The position numbers and the translations under genes are program-made. From DATDIC01 sp963777625 (GTDB lineage Bacteria; Pseudomonadota; Alphaproteobacteria; Acetobacterales; Acetobacteraceae), in the NCBI GenBank assembly GCA_963777625.1, contig CAVZRO010000011.1, positions 62,001 to 126,000 on the forward strand: DNA of 64,000 nucleotides. Direction: 5' to 3'. The notes under the pieces were generated by a model. It had not been told where the DNA came from and did no database searches. It saw only the letters and a program-made list of their open reading frames with translations. How positions within the stretch are numbered: the stretch's first letter is position 1; each line of letters begins with the position of its first letter. This document shows, one piece after another, positions 7,637 through 17,096 of the stretch.

Positions 7637-8491
7637 ATGTCGATCGCGTTGCATCGGACCAAGCCGGATATGACCGACACCGAATGGCAAACCCGTTGCG
7701 ATATGGCGGCGCTGTATCGGGTGGTCGATCGGCTCGGTTGGACGGACCTTATCAATACTCACATGTCGGCCCGTCTGCCGGATGATCCCAACACATTCCT
7801 GATCAACCGCTATGGCGAGATGTTCGACGAGATCACCGCCTCCAGCCTGATCAAGATGGATATGGACGGCAATGTCCTGGGTGATTCCGGCAACTTCAAC
7901 AATGCGGGGTTTATCATCCATAGCGGCGTCTATAAGGCGCGCCCGGATGCGATGTGCGTGATGCACACGCACACCCGCGCCGGGGCCGGGATTTCGCTGC
8001 TGCAGGACGGACTGCGGCCGATCAGCCAGGACGCGCTGCACATCCTCGATGACGTCGCTTATCACCCGTACGGCGTGCCTGCCTCGCAGGAAGAGTGCGA
8101 GGCGCTCGGGCGGAGCTGTCAGCACGGAAGCTGTGTCGTGTTGCTGAACCATGGGCTGCTGGCGCTCGGGCCGACGATTCACGGGGCCTTCATGCGCATG
8201 TACACGCTGGAGCGGGCCTGCGAGGTGGAACTGATCGCGCGCACGATGCACACGGCGCCGGTCCGCATCGACGATTATGTGGTGCGCAAGGCGGCCGAGC
8301 GGATGAAGAAGCGGCGGGACGCCCCGGAGTACGGCCTGATGGAATGGCAGGGGCTGGTCCGTACCATCGATCGCCAAGGCGCCGAGTACCCGGCGCTAAG
8401 CAGAAGTTCGTTGATGGGGGGCGTGCGCCGCGGGATGCCGCCCCCTCACCCCGGCCCTCCCCCGCGAGGGGGGAGGGAGAACGAGGCTTGA
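7637..8491 (+). CDS. Class II aldolase/adducin family protein
   Basis: The 284-residue protein has the class II aldolase fold, which catalyses metal-dependent aldol cleavage or epimerisation of sugar phosphates and hydroxy-acids. Metal ligands are visible as the HTHTRAG motif near residue 115 and LNHGLLALG near residue 173. The start at 7637 is preceded by GAGGAGCAGGG. The last 30 residues (from SRSSLMGG onward, ending PPPRGGRENEA) are not family sequence: they are a read-through of a dispersed hairpin repeat that begins near 8399, so the ancestral stop was probably lost to repeat insertion. The quinone oxidoreductase gene follows 32 bp downstream. Confidence 0.85.
   Translation: MSIALHRTKPDMTDTEWQTRCDMAALYRVVDRLGWTDLINTHMSARLPDDPNTFLINRYGEMFDEITASSLIKMDMDGNVLGDSGNFNNAGFIIHSGVYKARPDAMCVMHTHTRAGAGISLLQDGLRPISQDALHILDDVAYHPYGVPASQEECEALGRSCQHGSCVVLLNHGLLALGPTIHGAFMRMYTLERACEVELIARTMHTAPVRIDDYVVRKAAERMKKRRDAPEYGLMEWQGLVRTIDRQGAEYPALSRSSLMGGVRRGMPPPHPGPPPRGGRENEA
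8399..8482. repeat. Dispersed repeat (AGCAGAAGTTCGTTGAT type) with GC hairpin
   Basis: The block starts AGCAGAAGTTCGTTGATG and ends in a hairpin of CCCTCCCCC and GGGGGGAGGG arms followed by AGAACG. A second copy with the same start and end lies at 48896-48974. Here it is part of the aldolase coding region and supplies its C-terminal residues. Confidence 0.8.
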
Positions 8492-8523
8492 CGTTTGCCC
8501 CTCAACGATATCGGGTGATCGGG

Positions 8524-9530
8524 ATGAGCGTGCCGCGCAGCATGAGCTATATCGCCGCGGATGGCGCCGGAGGGCCGGAGGTGCTGAAGCCGGCGACTGG
8601 CGCGGTGCCGGTGCCCCGTCCGGACGAAGTGCTGATCCGGGTGCAGGCGGCCGGCGTGAATCGGCCCGACGTGCAGCAACGGAAAGGCGCGTATCCGCCG
8701 CCTCCGGGCGCAAGTCCGGTGCTCGGGTTGGAAGTTGCCGGGGAAGTGGTGGCGACTGGTCCCGATGTGACCGGCTGGACGATCGGCGATCGCGTGTGCG
8801 CGCTGACCAATGGCGGGGGGTATGCGGAGTATTGTGTCGCGCCGGGCGCGCAGTGCCTGCCTTGGCCGGCAGGGTATGACGCGATCCGCGCGGCGGCGCT
8901 GCCGGAGACATATTTCACTGTTTGGGCCAACCTGTTCTCGGCTCGGACGGCTTCGGTCGGGGGAGTCTGCGCTGATCCATGGGGGGACGTCCGGCATCGG
9001 CGTGACCGCGATTCAGTTGGCGCGGGAATTTGGCGCCACGGTTTACGCCACCGCCGGGTCCGAGGAGAAATGCGCGGCGTGTGTGCGGCTCGGGCGCGCG
9101 GGCGGCGGTGAATTACCGCACGCAGGATTTCGTGGAAGAGGTGCGGCGGCTGACGGATAAGCGCGGCGTCGATGTCGTGCTGGATATGGTGGGGGCGCCG
9201 TACATGGCGCGGAACCTGCGCGTTCTCGGGATGGACGGGCGGCTGGTGCTGATCGCGTTCCTGGAAGGCTCGAAGGCGGAGAATTTCGATTTCACGCCCG
9301 TGATGGTCAAGCGGCTGACGATTGCCGGGTCGACGATGCGCCCACGCACGACCGCGCAGAAAGGTGCGATTGCAACGGAGCTGCGGGAGAAGGTCTGGCC
9401 GGTGCTGGACGCGGGAAGGTGCGGCCCGGTGATCCATGCCAGCTTTCCCCTCGCGCGGGCCGGGGATGCGCACCGGTTGATGGAATCCAGTGCGCATATC
9501 GGCAAGATCGTGCTTCTGGTGGGGGAGTGA
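8524..9530 (+). pseudogene. NAD(P)H:quinone oxidoreductase (zinc-less MDR), interrupted by two +1 frameshifts
   Basis: Joined across two breaks this gene encodes a 334-residue QOR/zeta-crystallin-type medium-chain reductase: an N-terminal substrate domain (AAGVNRPDVQQRKGAYPPPP), the NADPH site HGGTSGIGVTAIQLAREFGA and the C-terminal GSTMRPRTTAQK segment. One extra base near 8937-8940 shifts NLF out of RLGRLRSGESALIHGG; one near 9092 shifts CVRLG out of ARAAVNYRTQDF. Removing two bases restores a full-length frame (1005 nt). Both family segments on either side of each break are well preserved, which argues for sequencing error or very recent decay. The enzyme would reduce quinones with NADPH in the cytosol. 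Confidence 0.85.
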
Positions 9531-9637
9531 TACTATTTCCGCTGGGGGAAAAGGGGCGGGTTCAGACCAGGTGTTCGAGAGGGTGACTGTTCCGCGTCAT
9601 GTTTGCGCGGGCATTGCGCAGGCGGGCGCACGGACTG

Positions 9638-9790
9638 TTATGGCAGACCGCATTGAGGGTGGCCCATCCTGGCGGTGTTGCCGGGAGTAAGGTGAAGCGA
9701 ACGAGCGGCGTGGTGGGGGACAAAGTCGTGGATGGCCGGGACAAGCCCGGCCATGACGGAAAGGGTCAGCATCAACGCGGGTTGGTATCA
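9638..9790. repeat. Composite dispersed repeat, copy A
   Basis: This is a full copy of a roughly 150-bp intergenic element. It begins TTATGGCAGACCGCATTGAG, contains AAGGTGAAGCGAACGAGCGG and GACAAAGTCGTGGATGGCC, then the GGCCGGGACAAGCCCGGCC hairpin, and ends GGGTCAGCATCAACGCGGGT. Full or long copies lie at 19669-19850 and 45909-46130 and a partial one at 28583-28662. Confidence 0.9.
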
Positions 9791-9820
9791 GTTGATTCCC
9801 GCTTTCGCGGCCCTGTGCTT

Positions 9821-11401
9821 TCATTTCACCTGAATGAAGCGGTACGGGAAGAAATCGTCGGCCGGCTGGGCGACCTGTACGTTCTTCTTGGCCGCCCACA
9901 CGATCACCTGCTGGTGCAGCGGGATGGCCGCGACATCGTCCTGGACGATTTTCGCGGCGTCGTCGATCAGCCCGTCACGCTTTTCCTGGTCGGATTCCTC
10001 GCCGATCTGCTTGATCAGATCGTCCAGCTTCGGATTGGAATACTGGCCATAATTCACTTCCCCGCGCGCGCCGTTGGGCGTGCCGAGCAGTGAATAGAGC
10101 GCGTTGTGCGCGTCGTAGGTCGCCGGGGTCCAGCCGATGAGGAAGAAGTCGGTGTCGTATTTCGGGCCCTCGATCTTGGCGAAGAATTTCGACTTGGTCT
10201 GCGCGTCGAGATTAACCTTGACGTTGATCCGCGCCAGCATGGCGGAGATCGCGGTGCAGATCTGCTCGTCCATGACATAGCGGTCGTTCGGGCAGTCGAA
10301 CCCGATGGTGAAGCCGTCGGGATATCCGGCCTCCTGCATCAGTTGCTTCGCCTGCGCGAGATCTGCCTTGGGGCGCACGTCCAGCTTGGCGTCGTAGCCG
10401 TTCACGCCCGGTCCCCACATCAGCCAGGTCGGATGCGCGAGGCCGAGCATGACGCGCTTTGCGATCAGGTCCTCGTCGATCGCCAGCGCGAAGGCGCGGC
10501 GCACCCGCACATCCTTCAGCGGGTTCTTGCCTTTGATATTGGAGGTGGGCAGCTCGTCGCGCCATTCATCGAGACCGAGATAGATGGTGCGCAGCTCCGG
10601 GTGCTGGATCAACTGAAGGTCGGGGGATGCGGCGATCCGCTTCATGTCCTGCGGGGGCACCGAGTAGATCATGTCCACGTCGCCCGACAGCAGCGCGGCA
10701 ACGCGTGTCGGCGCGCTGGAGATGACGTCGAATTCCACGCGATCCGCGTTGCCGGGCATCTTGTCCCACCAGCCGGGGTTGCGTTCCACCACCGTGCGGC
10801 GATCGGGCTCGCGGGAGACCAGACGATAGGGGCCGGTGCCCATCGCATTGTGCACCGCGTAATTGTCTTCCGTGCCGCCGAGGACCACCGGCTCGGTCGC
10901 GTGGTGCGCCTCGGACCAGGCCTTGTTCATGATCAGGAAATTGGTCACTTCCTGCACGAAGATCGGATCGGGGTTGTAGGTATCGAATTCCACGGTGAGG
11001 TCATCGATCTTGCGGGCCTGCTTCACCATGCTCATGGGCGCCCGCATGACCGACGTCTTGGCGAGGATGCGCCCGAGCGAGAACACCACATCATCGGCGG
11101 TGAACGGCGAGCCATCCTGCCATTTGACGCCGGGGCGCAGATGAAACCGCCAGACGGTCGGGCTGACCTGTTCCCAGCTTGTGGCGAGCGCCGGGTCCAG
11201 CTTCAGATCGGGGGTGCGGCGGACCAGCGGCTCGTAGATGTTCGACAGGAAGGAGAGCTGCACGGTTTCCTGCCTGGTGTCGGGGTCCATGGCCCCGACG
11301 TCGCCATCGTTGGCCCAGCGGAAGGTCGCTGCGCCGGCCGGCGGTACCGCGGCAATGGCGGTCAGCATCAGGCCCAGCAGGGCCGTACGCGGCATTTTCA
11401 T
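9821..11401 (-). CDS. Family-5 ABC transporter substrate-binding protein
   Basis: This 526-residue periplasmic protein binds peptides or related solutes for an ABC importer. A Sec signal peptide (MKMPRTALLGLMLTAIAAVPPAGAA) is followed by the normal SBP_bac_5 order: LDPALATSWEQVSPTVWRFH, FTADDVVFSLGRIL, RNPGWWDK, VRVRRAFALAIDEDLIAKRV, AKQLMQEAGYPDGFTIGF, and the C-terminal YSNPKLDDLIKQIGEE and IPLHQQ. No permease or ATPase genes adjoin it, so it is an orphan binding protein that may use a transporter encoded elsewhere, for example the dipeptide-type system at 50.1-54.0 kb. It is divergently oriented to pncA. Confidence 0.93.
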   Translation of the reverse strand: MKMPRTALLGLMLTAIAAVPPAGAATFRWANDGDVGAMDPDTRQETVQLSFLSNIYEPLVRRTPDLKLDPALATSWEQVSPTVWRFHLRPGVKWQDGSPFTADDVVFSLGRILAKTSVMRAPMSMVKQARKIDDLTVEFDTYNPDPIFVQEVTNFLIMNKAWSEAHHATEPVVLGGTEDNYAVHNAMGTGPYRLVSREPDRRTVVERNPGWWDKMPGNADRVEFDVISSAPTRVAALLSGDVDMIYSVPPQDMKRIAASPDLQLIQHPELRTIYLGLDEWRDELPTSNIKGKNPLKDVRVRRAFALAIDEDLIAKRVMLGLAHPTWLMWGPGVNGYDAKLDVRPKADLAQAKQLMQEAGYPDGFTIGFDCPNDRYVMDEQICTAISAMLARINVKVNLDAQTKSKFFAKIEGPKYDTDFFLIGWTPATYDAHNALYSLLGTPNGARGEVNYGQYSNPKLDDLIKQIGEESDQEKRDGLIDDAAKIVQDDVAAIPLHQQVIVWAAKKNVQVAQPADDFFPYRFIQVK

Positions 11402-11491
11402 CGGTTCGCCTCTCCCAGTGTTACGGACTGTTAGCTTGAACGTTCCACAAATTCAGGGGAGTTTCCAGACCACCAACCAGAAAGCGACGAC

Positions 11492-12133
11492 GTGCGGGAC
11501 CGACGAACCGACATTCTCGGCGTGGTTGACGTGCAGCCGACCTTCATGCCGGGGGGCGAGCTGCCGGTGCCGGACGGCGATGCCGTGCTTCCGGTGATCA
11601 ACCGGCTGTTGGCCGGCCCGTTTCCGCATGCCTTCGCGACGCAGGACTGGCATCCGCCGGGGCACAACTCGTTCGCCAGCGCGCATCCCGGGCGGCATCC
11701 GTACGAGACCATCGAACTTCCGTACGGCCAGCAAATTCTTTGGCCTGATCACGCGGTTTGGAACAGCGCCGGCGCCGCGTTGCATCCGGCGCTCGATACC
11801 GCGCGGATCGAAGTGATCATCCGCAAGGGCCATGATCCGGCGATCGACAGCTATTCCACTTTTTTCGAGAACGATCACCGAACGTCGACCGGGTTGGAGG
11901 GCTGGCTGCGCAGCCGCGGATTCAGCCGCGTGTTCCTGGCCGGGCTGGCGACTGATTTCTGCGTTGCCTGGTCCGCCGAGGACGCCGCGGCGCTGGGATT
12001 CGAGGTGATCGTGATCGAGGATGCCTGCCGCGGCATCGGGCTGCCGATAGAGGATGATCGCACCACGATCGACGATGCCCGCGACCGGCTGGTCGCGCGC
12101 GGCATCCGTTTCATCAACAGCGCGGACCTCTGA
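11492..12133 (+). CDS. pncA: Nicotinamidase
   Basis: The 213-residue protein hydrolyses nicotinamide to nicotinate for NAD salvage. It has the cysteine-hydrolase fold with the catalytic aspartate in GVVDVQPTFMPGG, metal-binding residues in ATQDWHPPGHNSF, lysine in IIRKGHDP and the nucleophilic cysteine in GLATDFCVAWSAEDA. The start is a GTG at 11492. The gene ends at 12133 directly before the epimerase ATG at 12134, so the two are probably cotranscribed, although no functional link is known. Confidence 0.94.
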   Translation: MRDRRTDILGVVDVQPTFMPGGELPVPDGDAVLPVINRLLAGPFPHAFATQDWHPPGHNSFASAHPGRHPYETIELPYGQQILWPDHAVWNSAGAALHPALDTARIEVIIRKGHDPAIDSYSTFFENDHRTSTGLEGWLRSRGFSRVFLAGLATDFCVAWSAEDAAALGFEVIVIEDACRGIGLPIEDDRTTIDDARDRLVARGIRFINSADL

Positions 12134-13057
12134 ATGTCCACCTATCTTGTCACCGGCGGGGCCGGTTTCATTGGCTCCCATCTTTGCGATGCGCTGCTGG
12201 CGCGCGGCGATCGTGTTCGGGTGCTGGACGATCTTTCGACGGGGCGGCGCGGCAATCTTTCCGGCGATGTCGAGCTGCTGGTGGGCGATATCGCGGATCC
12301 GGCAACGGTGCGCGACGCCATTGCCGGGATCGACGGATGCTTTCACCTGGCGGCGATTGCTTCGGTTGCCCGCGGGATCGACGATTGGCTCGGCACGCAT
12401 CGGGCCAATCTGACGGGGACCATCACCATCTTCGAGGCGCTGCGCCATCGGCCGGTGCCGGTGGTCTATGCGTCATCGGCCGCGGTCTATGGCAACTGTC
12501 CGATCCAGCCGATCAGCGAAACCGCGCCGACGCGCCCGACCTCGGCGTACGGCGCGGACAAGCTCGGCTGTGAGCTGCACGCGCGCGTGGCCGCCGATGT
12601 GCATGGGATTCCGACCGCCGGCCTACGGTTCTTCAACGTCTATGGACCGCGGCAGGACCCGCTATCGCCCTATTCCGGCGTGATTTCCATCTTCTGCGAG
12701 CGGCTTCGCCGTGGCGCTGCCGTCGACATTCACGGGGATGGACGGCAGACGCGCGACTTCATCTATGTCGCCGACGTGGTGACGGCCCTGCTGGCGGCAA
12801 TGTCGCGCAAGTTCACCGATGCCGCCGTCTTCAACGTGTGCACCGGAACGGCGGTGTCGATCCAGGAACTGGCCGAAACCATCGCGGCGCTATCGCGTCG
12901 TCACGCGGAAATTCGTTTCGGGGCTCCGCGTCCCGGTGATATTCAAGCGTCAATCGGCTCGGCCGATGCAGCGCGAGCGGCACTGGCGCTGCCACAACCG
13001 ACGGCGCTTCGGGTTGGCCTCGCCCGCGTACTCGACTGGCTCGACAGTACGGGCTGA
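12134..13057 (+). CDS. NAD-dependent sugar-nucleotide epimerase/dehydratase
   Basis: The 307-residue extended SDR enzyme starts with the NAD-binding motif VTGGAGFIGSHLCDALL, has the HLAAIASV stretch, the catalytic serine in YASSAAVYG and the YxxxK pair in SAYGADKLGCE. FFNVYGPRQDPLSPYSG and DIHGDGRQTRDFIYV place it with UDP-glucose 4-epimerase/UDP-GlcNAc-type enzymes. It probably supplies an activated sugar for the exopolysaccharide cluster that follows. Its ATG is immediately adjacent to the pncA stop, and the YdcF-like gene starts five bases after its own stop. The exact sugar specificity cannot be read from sequence alone. Confidence 0.9.
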   Translation: MSTYLVTGGAGFIGSHLCDALLARGDRVRVLDDLSTGRRGNLSGDVELLVGDIADPATVRDAIAGIDGCFHLAAIASVARGIDDWLGTHRANLTGTITIFEALRHRPVPVVYASSAAVYGNCPIQPISETAPTRPTSAYGADKLGCELHARVAADVHGIPTAGLRFFNVYGPRQDPLSPYSGVISIFCERLRRGAAVDIHGDGRQTRDFIYVADVVTALLAAMSRKFTDAAVFNVCTGTAVSIQELAETIAALSRRHAEIRFGAPRPGDIQASIGSADAARAALALPQPTALRVGLARVLDWLDSTG

Positions 13058-13062
13058 CAGGC

Positions 13063-13830
13063 TTGCCGCACTGGATCCGCAGCATCCTGACCGTTCTGGT
13101 CGTTCCGCCACCTAACCTGGTGGTGATCGGGCTGTGCGCGCTGGTGCTGGCGCGCTGGCGCTGGCACGAGCGTATCGCAACGCTCGTTGTCGCGATCTGC
13201 CTGGTTTTGCTGTTCGCGTTTTCTGTCCCGGTGGTCGGCCAGGGGCTGCTGGTGTCGCTTGAACATGGATTGCCGCTGGTGCCGCCGAAGGATGATCCGC
13301 CGCAAGCCATTGTCGTGCTGAGCGCGGAGGTCGAACACACGCTCGGGGAACCTGGGGTCACCGTTGGTCATTTGACGCTGCAGCGGCTGCGCGCCGCTGC
13401 CCAGTTGTATCGCCGGACGCATTTGCCCATCCTGGTATCGGGCGGACAGTTGCAGAAAGACGATCCGTCGATCGCGAGCCTGATGGCCGACAGCCTGAAG
13501 AACGATTTCGGCGTCCCGGTGCGCTGGCAGGAGACGCAATCCTTCAACACCTGGGAAAATGCCACCGACAGCGCCGATATACTGGGGCCTCTCGGTATCC
13601 GCTCGGTCTACGTTGTTACTCATGCGTGGCACGAAAAGCGCGCGGTGATCGCGTTCCGGCACGCCGGTTTCCTGGTCACCGCGGCGCCGGTGCAACTGGA
13701 TGATTTCTCCGCCGGCTGGCTGCCGCAAACCTCCGCCTGGGTGCACAGCTATGATGGGCTGCACGAATGGGTCGGGACCGCGGTTTACTGGTTGGATGCG
13801 TGGTGGCATCCGCCAAAAAGGGCAGCGTAG
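13063..13830 (+). CDS. YdcF/ElyC-like DUF218 membrane protein
   Basis: The 255-residue protein has two N-terminal transmembrane helices (residues about 12-30 and 40-60) and a DUF218 domain: PPQAIVVLSAEVEHT, LPILVSGGQ, ETQSFNTWENA and VYVVTHAWHEKRA. DUF218 proteins include ElyC and SanA, which act in envelope glycan metabolism; the biochemical reaction is unknown. It starts with TTG at 13063, five bases after the epimerase stop. Its 3' end overlaps that of the convergent glycosyltransferase by 46 bp (13785-13830). The position at the edge of the polysaccharide cluster suggests an envelope-glycan role. Confidence 0.85.
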   Translation: MPHWIRSILTVLVVPPPNLVVIGLCALVLARWRWHERIATLVVAICLVLLFAFSVPVVGQGLLVSLEHGLPLVPPKDDPPQAIVVLSAEVEHTLGEPGVTVGHLTLQRLRAAAQLYRRTHLPILVSGGQLQKDDPSIASLMADSLKNDFGVPVRWQETQSFNTWENATDSADILGPLGIRSVYVVTHAWHEKRAVIAFRHAGFLVTAAPVQLDDFSAGWLPQTSAWVHSYDGLHEWVGTAVYWLDAWWHPPKRAA

Positions 13831-14885
13831 GCCTGGAACATGGTTTCCTGGTCGTAGTCTGTTTGGGCTTTCAGGCGATTTGCTTCGCCCACTCGCCGGC
13901 GAAGGGCGGGATCGCGCAGCAGGGTGAGCAATGAAGTGGCCAGCGCCTCGTCGCTGCGGGGACCGATGAACGGCGCATTTTCCGGCGCCAGCATGGTTCG
14001 CACATCACCGACATCGGTACCGGCGACCGGCAGTCCCGCCGCCATTGCCTCGATCACCGAGAGCGGCATCTGCTCGGTGTCTGACGACAGCGCGAACACG
14101 TCGAATTCGGCATAGAGCGCTGCCGGGGCGGCGACGTGGCCGGCAAAATGCACGCGATCGGAAATCCCCAGTTGCGCCGCCAGTCGTTGCAGGCCCTCCC
14201 GCTCCGGGCCGCTGCCGGCGAGCACCAGCCGTGCGGCGCATTGCTCACCGGCGAGCCGGAACGCACGGAGCAGGCGTGGGAAGTTCTTCTCCGGCCGCAG
14301 GGCCGACACCGTCCCGATGATCAGTCGGTCACCGCCGCCGTGCGTGGCAGGCTTCGGGTCGCGCGGGGTGGCAAACCGATCGAGATCGATACCGTTGGGG
14401 ATATACATCACCCGTCGCGCTGGCAGCCGCCATACGGATTTGGCGATCCGCTCCAGATTGCGCGACGGAACCACCACGGTGCGCCGGGCCAGAACAAGAC
14501 GGCGGGTCCAGACGCGGCGCGTGAGTTGCGTGCTCTGTTCCTCTGGCCCGAAGCCGTCCTCGATGTGGATGTGGCGACAGACACGCGGGAGATTCGCCAT
14601 CGCCCACTCGATCGAACCCCAATTATGCGTCACCAGGACGTCCGGTTGCCATTCGCGCAGTTTCGCGCGGAACAGGCGGCGGCTTGCCCTGGAGTCTCCT
14701 TTGCGGATCTCGACTTCCGGGAAGGTGACGTCCAGGCGTGGATCCAGTCGCTCCTTCGCCGCGGTGACGCCGTCCATCGGCACGATCAGGTGCTGGTACC
14801 GTGCGCCGTATCGGTTGGCGACGGCGGCGAAACGCACCTGTGGGCCACCTACACCGAACGTCGCGAATACGCTGAGCAGCTTCAA
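13785..14885 (-). CDS. GT4-family glycosyltransferase
   Basis: This 366-residue GT-B glycosyltransferase starts MKLLSVFATFGVGGPQVRFA, the glycine-rich loop typical of group 1 enzymes. The C-terminal half carries IGTVSALRPEKNFPRLLRAF, LAGSGPEREGLQRLA and the donor-binding EQMPLSVIEAMAAGLPV block with the E-x7-E pattern. It transfers a sugar from a nucleotide donor to a growing glycan on the cytoplasmic face of the membrane. It is the last gene of the minus-strand polysaccharide cluster and is separated from the upstream dehydrogenase-epimerase gene by a GC hairpin repeat. The donor and acceptor are unknown. Confidence 0.92.
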   Translation of the reverse strand: MKLLSVFATFGVGGPQVRFAAVANRYGARYQHLIVPMDGVTAAKERLDPRLDVTFPEVEIRKGDSRASRRLFRAKLREWQPDVLVTHNWGSIEWAMANLPRVCRHIHIEDGFGPEEQSTQLTRRVWTRRLVLARRTVVVPSRNLERIAKSVWRLPARRVMYIPNGIDLDRFATPRDPKPATHGGGDRLIIGTVSALRPEKNFPRLLRAFRLAGEQCAARLVLAGSGPEREGLQRLAAQLGISDRVHFAGHVAAPAALYAEFDVFALSSDTEQMPLSVIEAMAAGLPVAGTDVGDVRTMLAPENAPFIGPRSDEALATSLLTLLRDPALRRRVGEANRLKAQTDYDQETMFQAYAALFGGCHHASNQ

Positions 14886-14940
14886 CGGAGGGCATCCGTC
14901 ATTGTGATGGAGTCATACTAGGCGCCGATCTGGACTGCGA

Positions 14941-14975
14941 CCCCTCCCCTAACCCCTCCCGCAACGGGAGGGGAA
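14941..14975. repeat. CCCCTCCCG hairpin repeat
   Basis: A perfect 9-bp stem, CCCCTCCCG (14953-14961) and CGGGAGGGG (14965-14973), with a CAA loop, lies directly after the stop of the dehydrogenase-epimerase gene. Similar elements lie at 42746-42780 and 46147-46210. It may act as a transcriptional pause or terminator before the glycosyltransferase gene. Confidence 0.8.
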
Positions 14976-17091
14976 TTATTCGACTTTGTGCACTGCGATC
15001 GCCTGCTGATGAAATAGCGCGGTGTCGGCAACCGGGCGCCAGTTCAGGTCGCGCTTGGCATCTTCACAATCGAACCGCGCCTTCATGCCGCGCGAGAGCA
15101 GATCCCGCAGCGACGGCACGGGTGGGTGCCGGCCCCCTGCCCGCTTCACCACCCATTTTCCCAGCTCGCCACCCCAGAGCGCGACGGCTGATTTAGGATG
15201 AAACCGCAACGGGCGTTCCACGGCGGAGGCCAGGGCGTCGATATACTCGCGCGCGGTCGGGCGCACGTCGCCGACCAGATTATAGCAGCGCCCTTCGATA
15301 CCTTCCGCCGCAATCGCCAGGAAGATCGCCTCGGCAACATCCTCCACCAGAACGAACGGCAATGGATTGCGGCCACTGTTCCATCCGATACAATGCTGGT
15401 CGTTGTTGAAGAAGCCAAGACCGCCGTGAAATGGCGGGCCGCCTGCGCCTACCACCACGCCGGGCCGCAGGATCACCACGGGAAGATCCTGTGTGGCGTG
15501 CAGGTTCAGCAGCATTCGATCGGTCATCGCCTTGGCGCGTGCATAGTCGGCCCGGACGTCCGCCTGGCGGTCGGGCGGCGTGTCGCCTTTCACCGCGCCG
15601 GCTTGCGGTCCCAGATAGAGCGACGCGATCGAGCCGACGTGGATGAGGCGATGGACTCGCTGCTCCAGGCAGACGCGCGCCACGGTCTCGGCGCCGCCCA
15701 CCATTGCTTCGCGTATCTCATCCCACGAGCCGCCGCCGCCACCATGCGCCAGGTTTACTACCACCCGCGCTCCGGCGATTGCTGTGGCCACCGCGGCGGC
15801 ATCCTGGATGTCGCCCCGATGCAGCGTCACGCGTTCGGCGTGGAACAAGTCAGGCAGTCCGCGTGTGGATCGGGCCATTACCGAAACCCGCAATCCGGCT
15901 TTCTGGCAACGGCTCACGACATGGGTGCCGATGAAACCTGTTCCGCCAAGGATCGCCACATCGGGGGCAATGGGCTCGGCCACGCTGGGCGCAACCGTCG
16001 GCACCGCGGGGGCTGGGACGAATGCCAGAGTTTGCAGGCGCTCGCACGTCTCGACCAGCATGGCGCCAAAGCGCCCGTCGAGCTCCGGCGTCGTGCCAGC
16101 GTCCAGTGCGGCGTGAAATGCCGTGATACTGCCGCACATGCTGCGAAAGAACGGATCGCTGCGCGACGACAGGCGCAACAGCGACATCCCGTAGGCAGTC
16201 GCGTTCCGTGCGCTATCGCCCACCATTGCCGCCGCGGTGCGTCCGGCCGAAACGACTCCATCGACGGTGTCGAGCCAGCGCGTCCGCTCCGACACGAAAA
16301 CCCGGTTGGCGAGGATATCCGCGGTCGCGACACCATCGTCGCAAACGATACTGATTTGCCAGAACGGGAACGCCTGTCCGACGGCAAAACGCAGGCTGGC
16401 CGGCAAATCCGCTCCGGCCAGCACGGCGTCCAGCGTGGGGCAGATCACCTGGCCGGGCGCCACTGTCAGCGGTGGGCCGGGAAGCACGCGCAGTTCTTCG
16501 GGTGGGCCTGCCAGCACGGCGATTTGAGACAGCGGGTGCACCGCCTGCTCGAGCAGCAGGTTGCCGGGGGACGCAAACATCCAGTGGCTGAACTGCCGCG
16601 CCGCGATCTGCCGGAGCGGCACATTGTAGATGCAGGACACGTGGTTGGGGCGGCCGATGGCTCGCTTGTCCACCAGCGCGCGCAAACGGACAAACGCGGG
16701 GTGGTGCACGAAGTTCTGATTGACGCCGATCGTGACCTGGGCAGCGTCGGCGTGCGCGATCAGTTTGGTGCAGGCGGCCGTGCTGTCGGTCAGCGGCTTT
16801 TCGACAAGCACCGGCTTGCCCGCCGCGACCAGGGCCGCCGCGATGTCGGCGTGCCGATCCGGTGGCACCAGCACATGCGCACAATCTATTGCATCAGCGG
16901 CCAGCGCATCTTCAACCGACGTGTATACGGCCGGGCGTTCCCCCGGGGGCTTTCCATTGGCTGGCGAGGCTGCGTGCCCGCTCCGGCATCGGATCGATCA
17001 CCGCGGCAAGCCGCACGCCCGGCACGGCGCGGAGTGCCTCGGCATGAACGTGCGAGATGAAGCCCGCGCCCACCAGCCCAACACGCCTCAT
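14976..17091 (-). pseudogene. Gfo/Idh/MocA dehydrogenase fused to NAD-dependent epimerase, +1 frameshift
   Basis: Restored, this gene encodes a 704-residue fusion. Residues 1-370 are a Gfo/Idh/MocA oxidoreductase: MRRVGLVGAGFISHVHAEAL (dinucleotide loop), VPPDRHADIAAAL, GKPVLVEKPLTD (lysine of the EKP motif). Residues about 390-704 are an extended SDR epimerase with VAILGGTGFIGTHVV, a HVGSIASL active-site strand and YARAKAMTDRML. An extra base in the C5/G5 tract around 16937-16946 breaks the frame after QWKAPG; removing one G gives KAPGERPAVYTSVEDA. The two NAD(P)-dependent domains could perform consecutive steps on a nucleotide sugar for the polysaccharide. The exosortase gene lies upstream, ending six bases before this start. 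Confidence 0.85.
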
Positions 17092-17096
17092 GCGGC

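Noticed and set aside
15198..17060. Long plus-strand open frame opposite the dehydrogenase-epimerase gene
   Set aside because: High GC makes the opposite frame open; the minus-strand product has NAD-binding and catalytic motifs on both sides of a single base shift, while the plus-strand translation has none.
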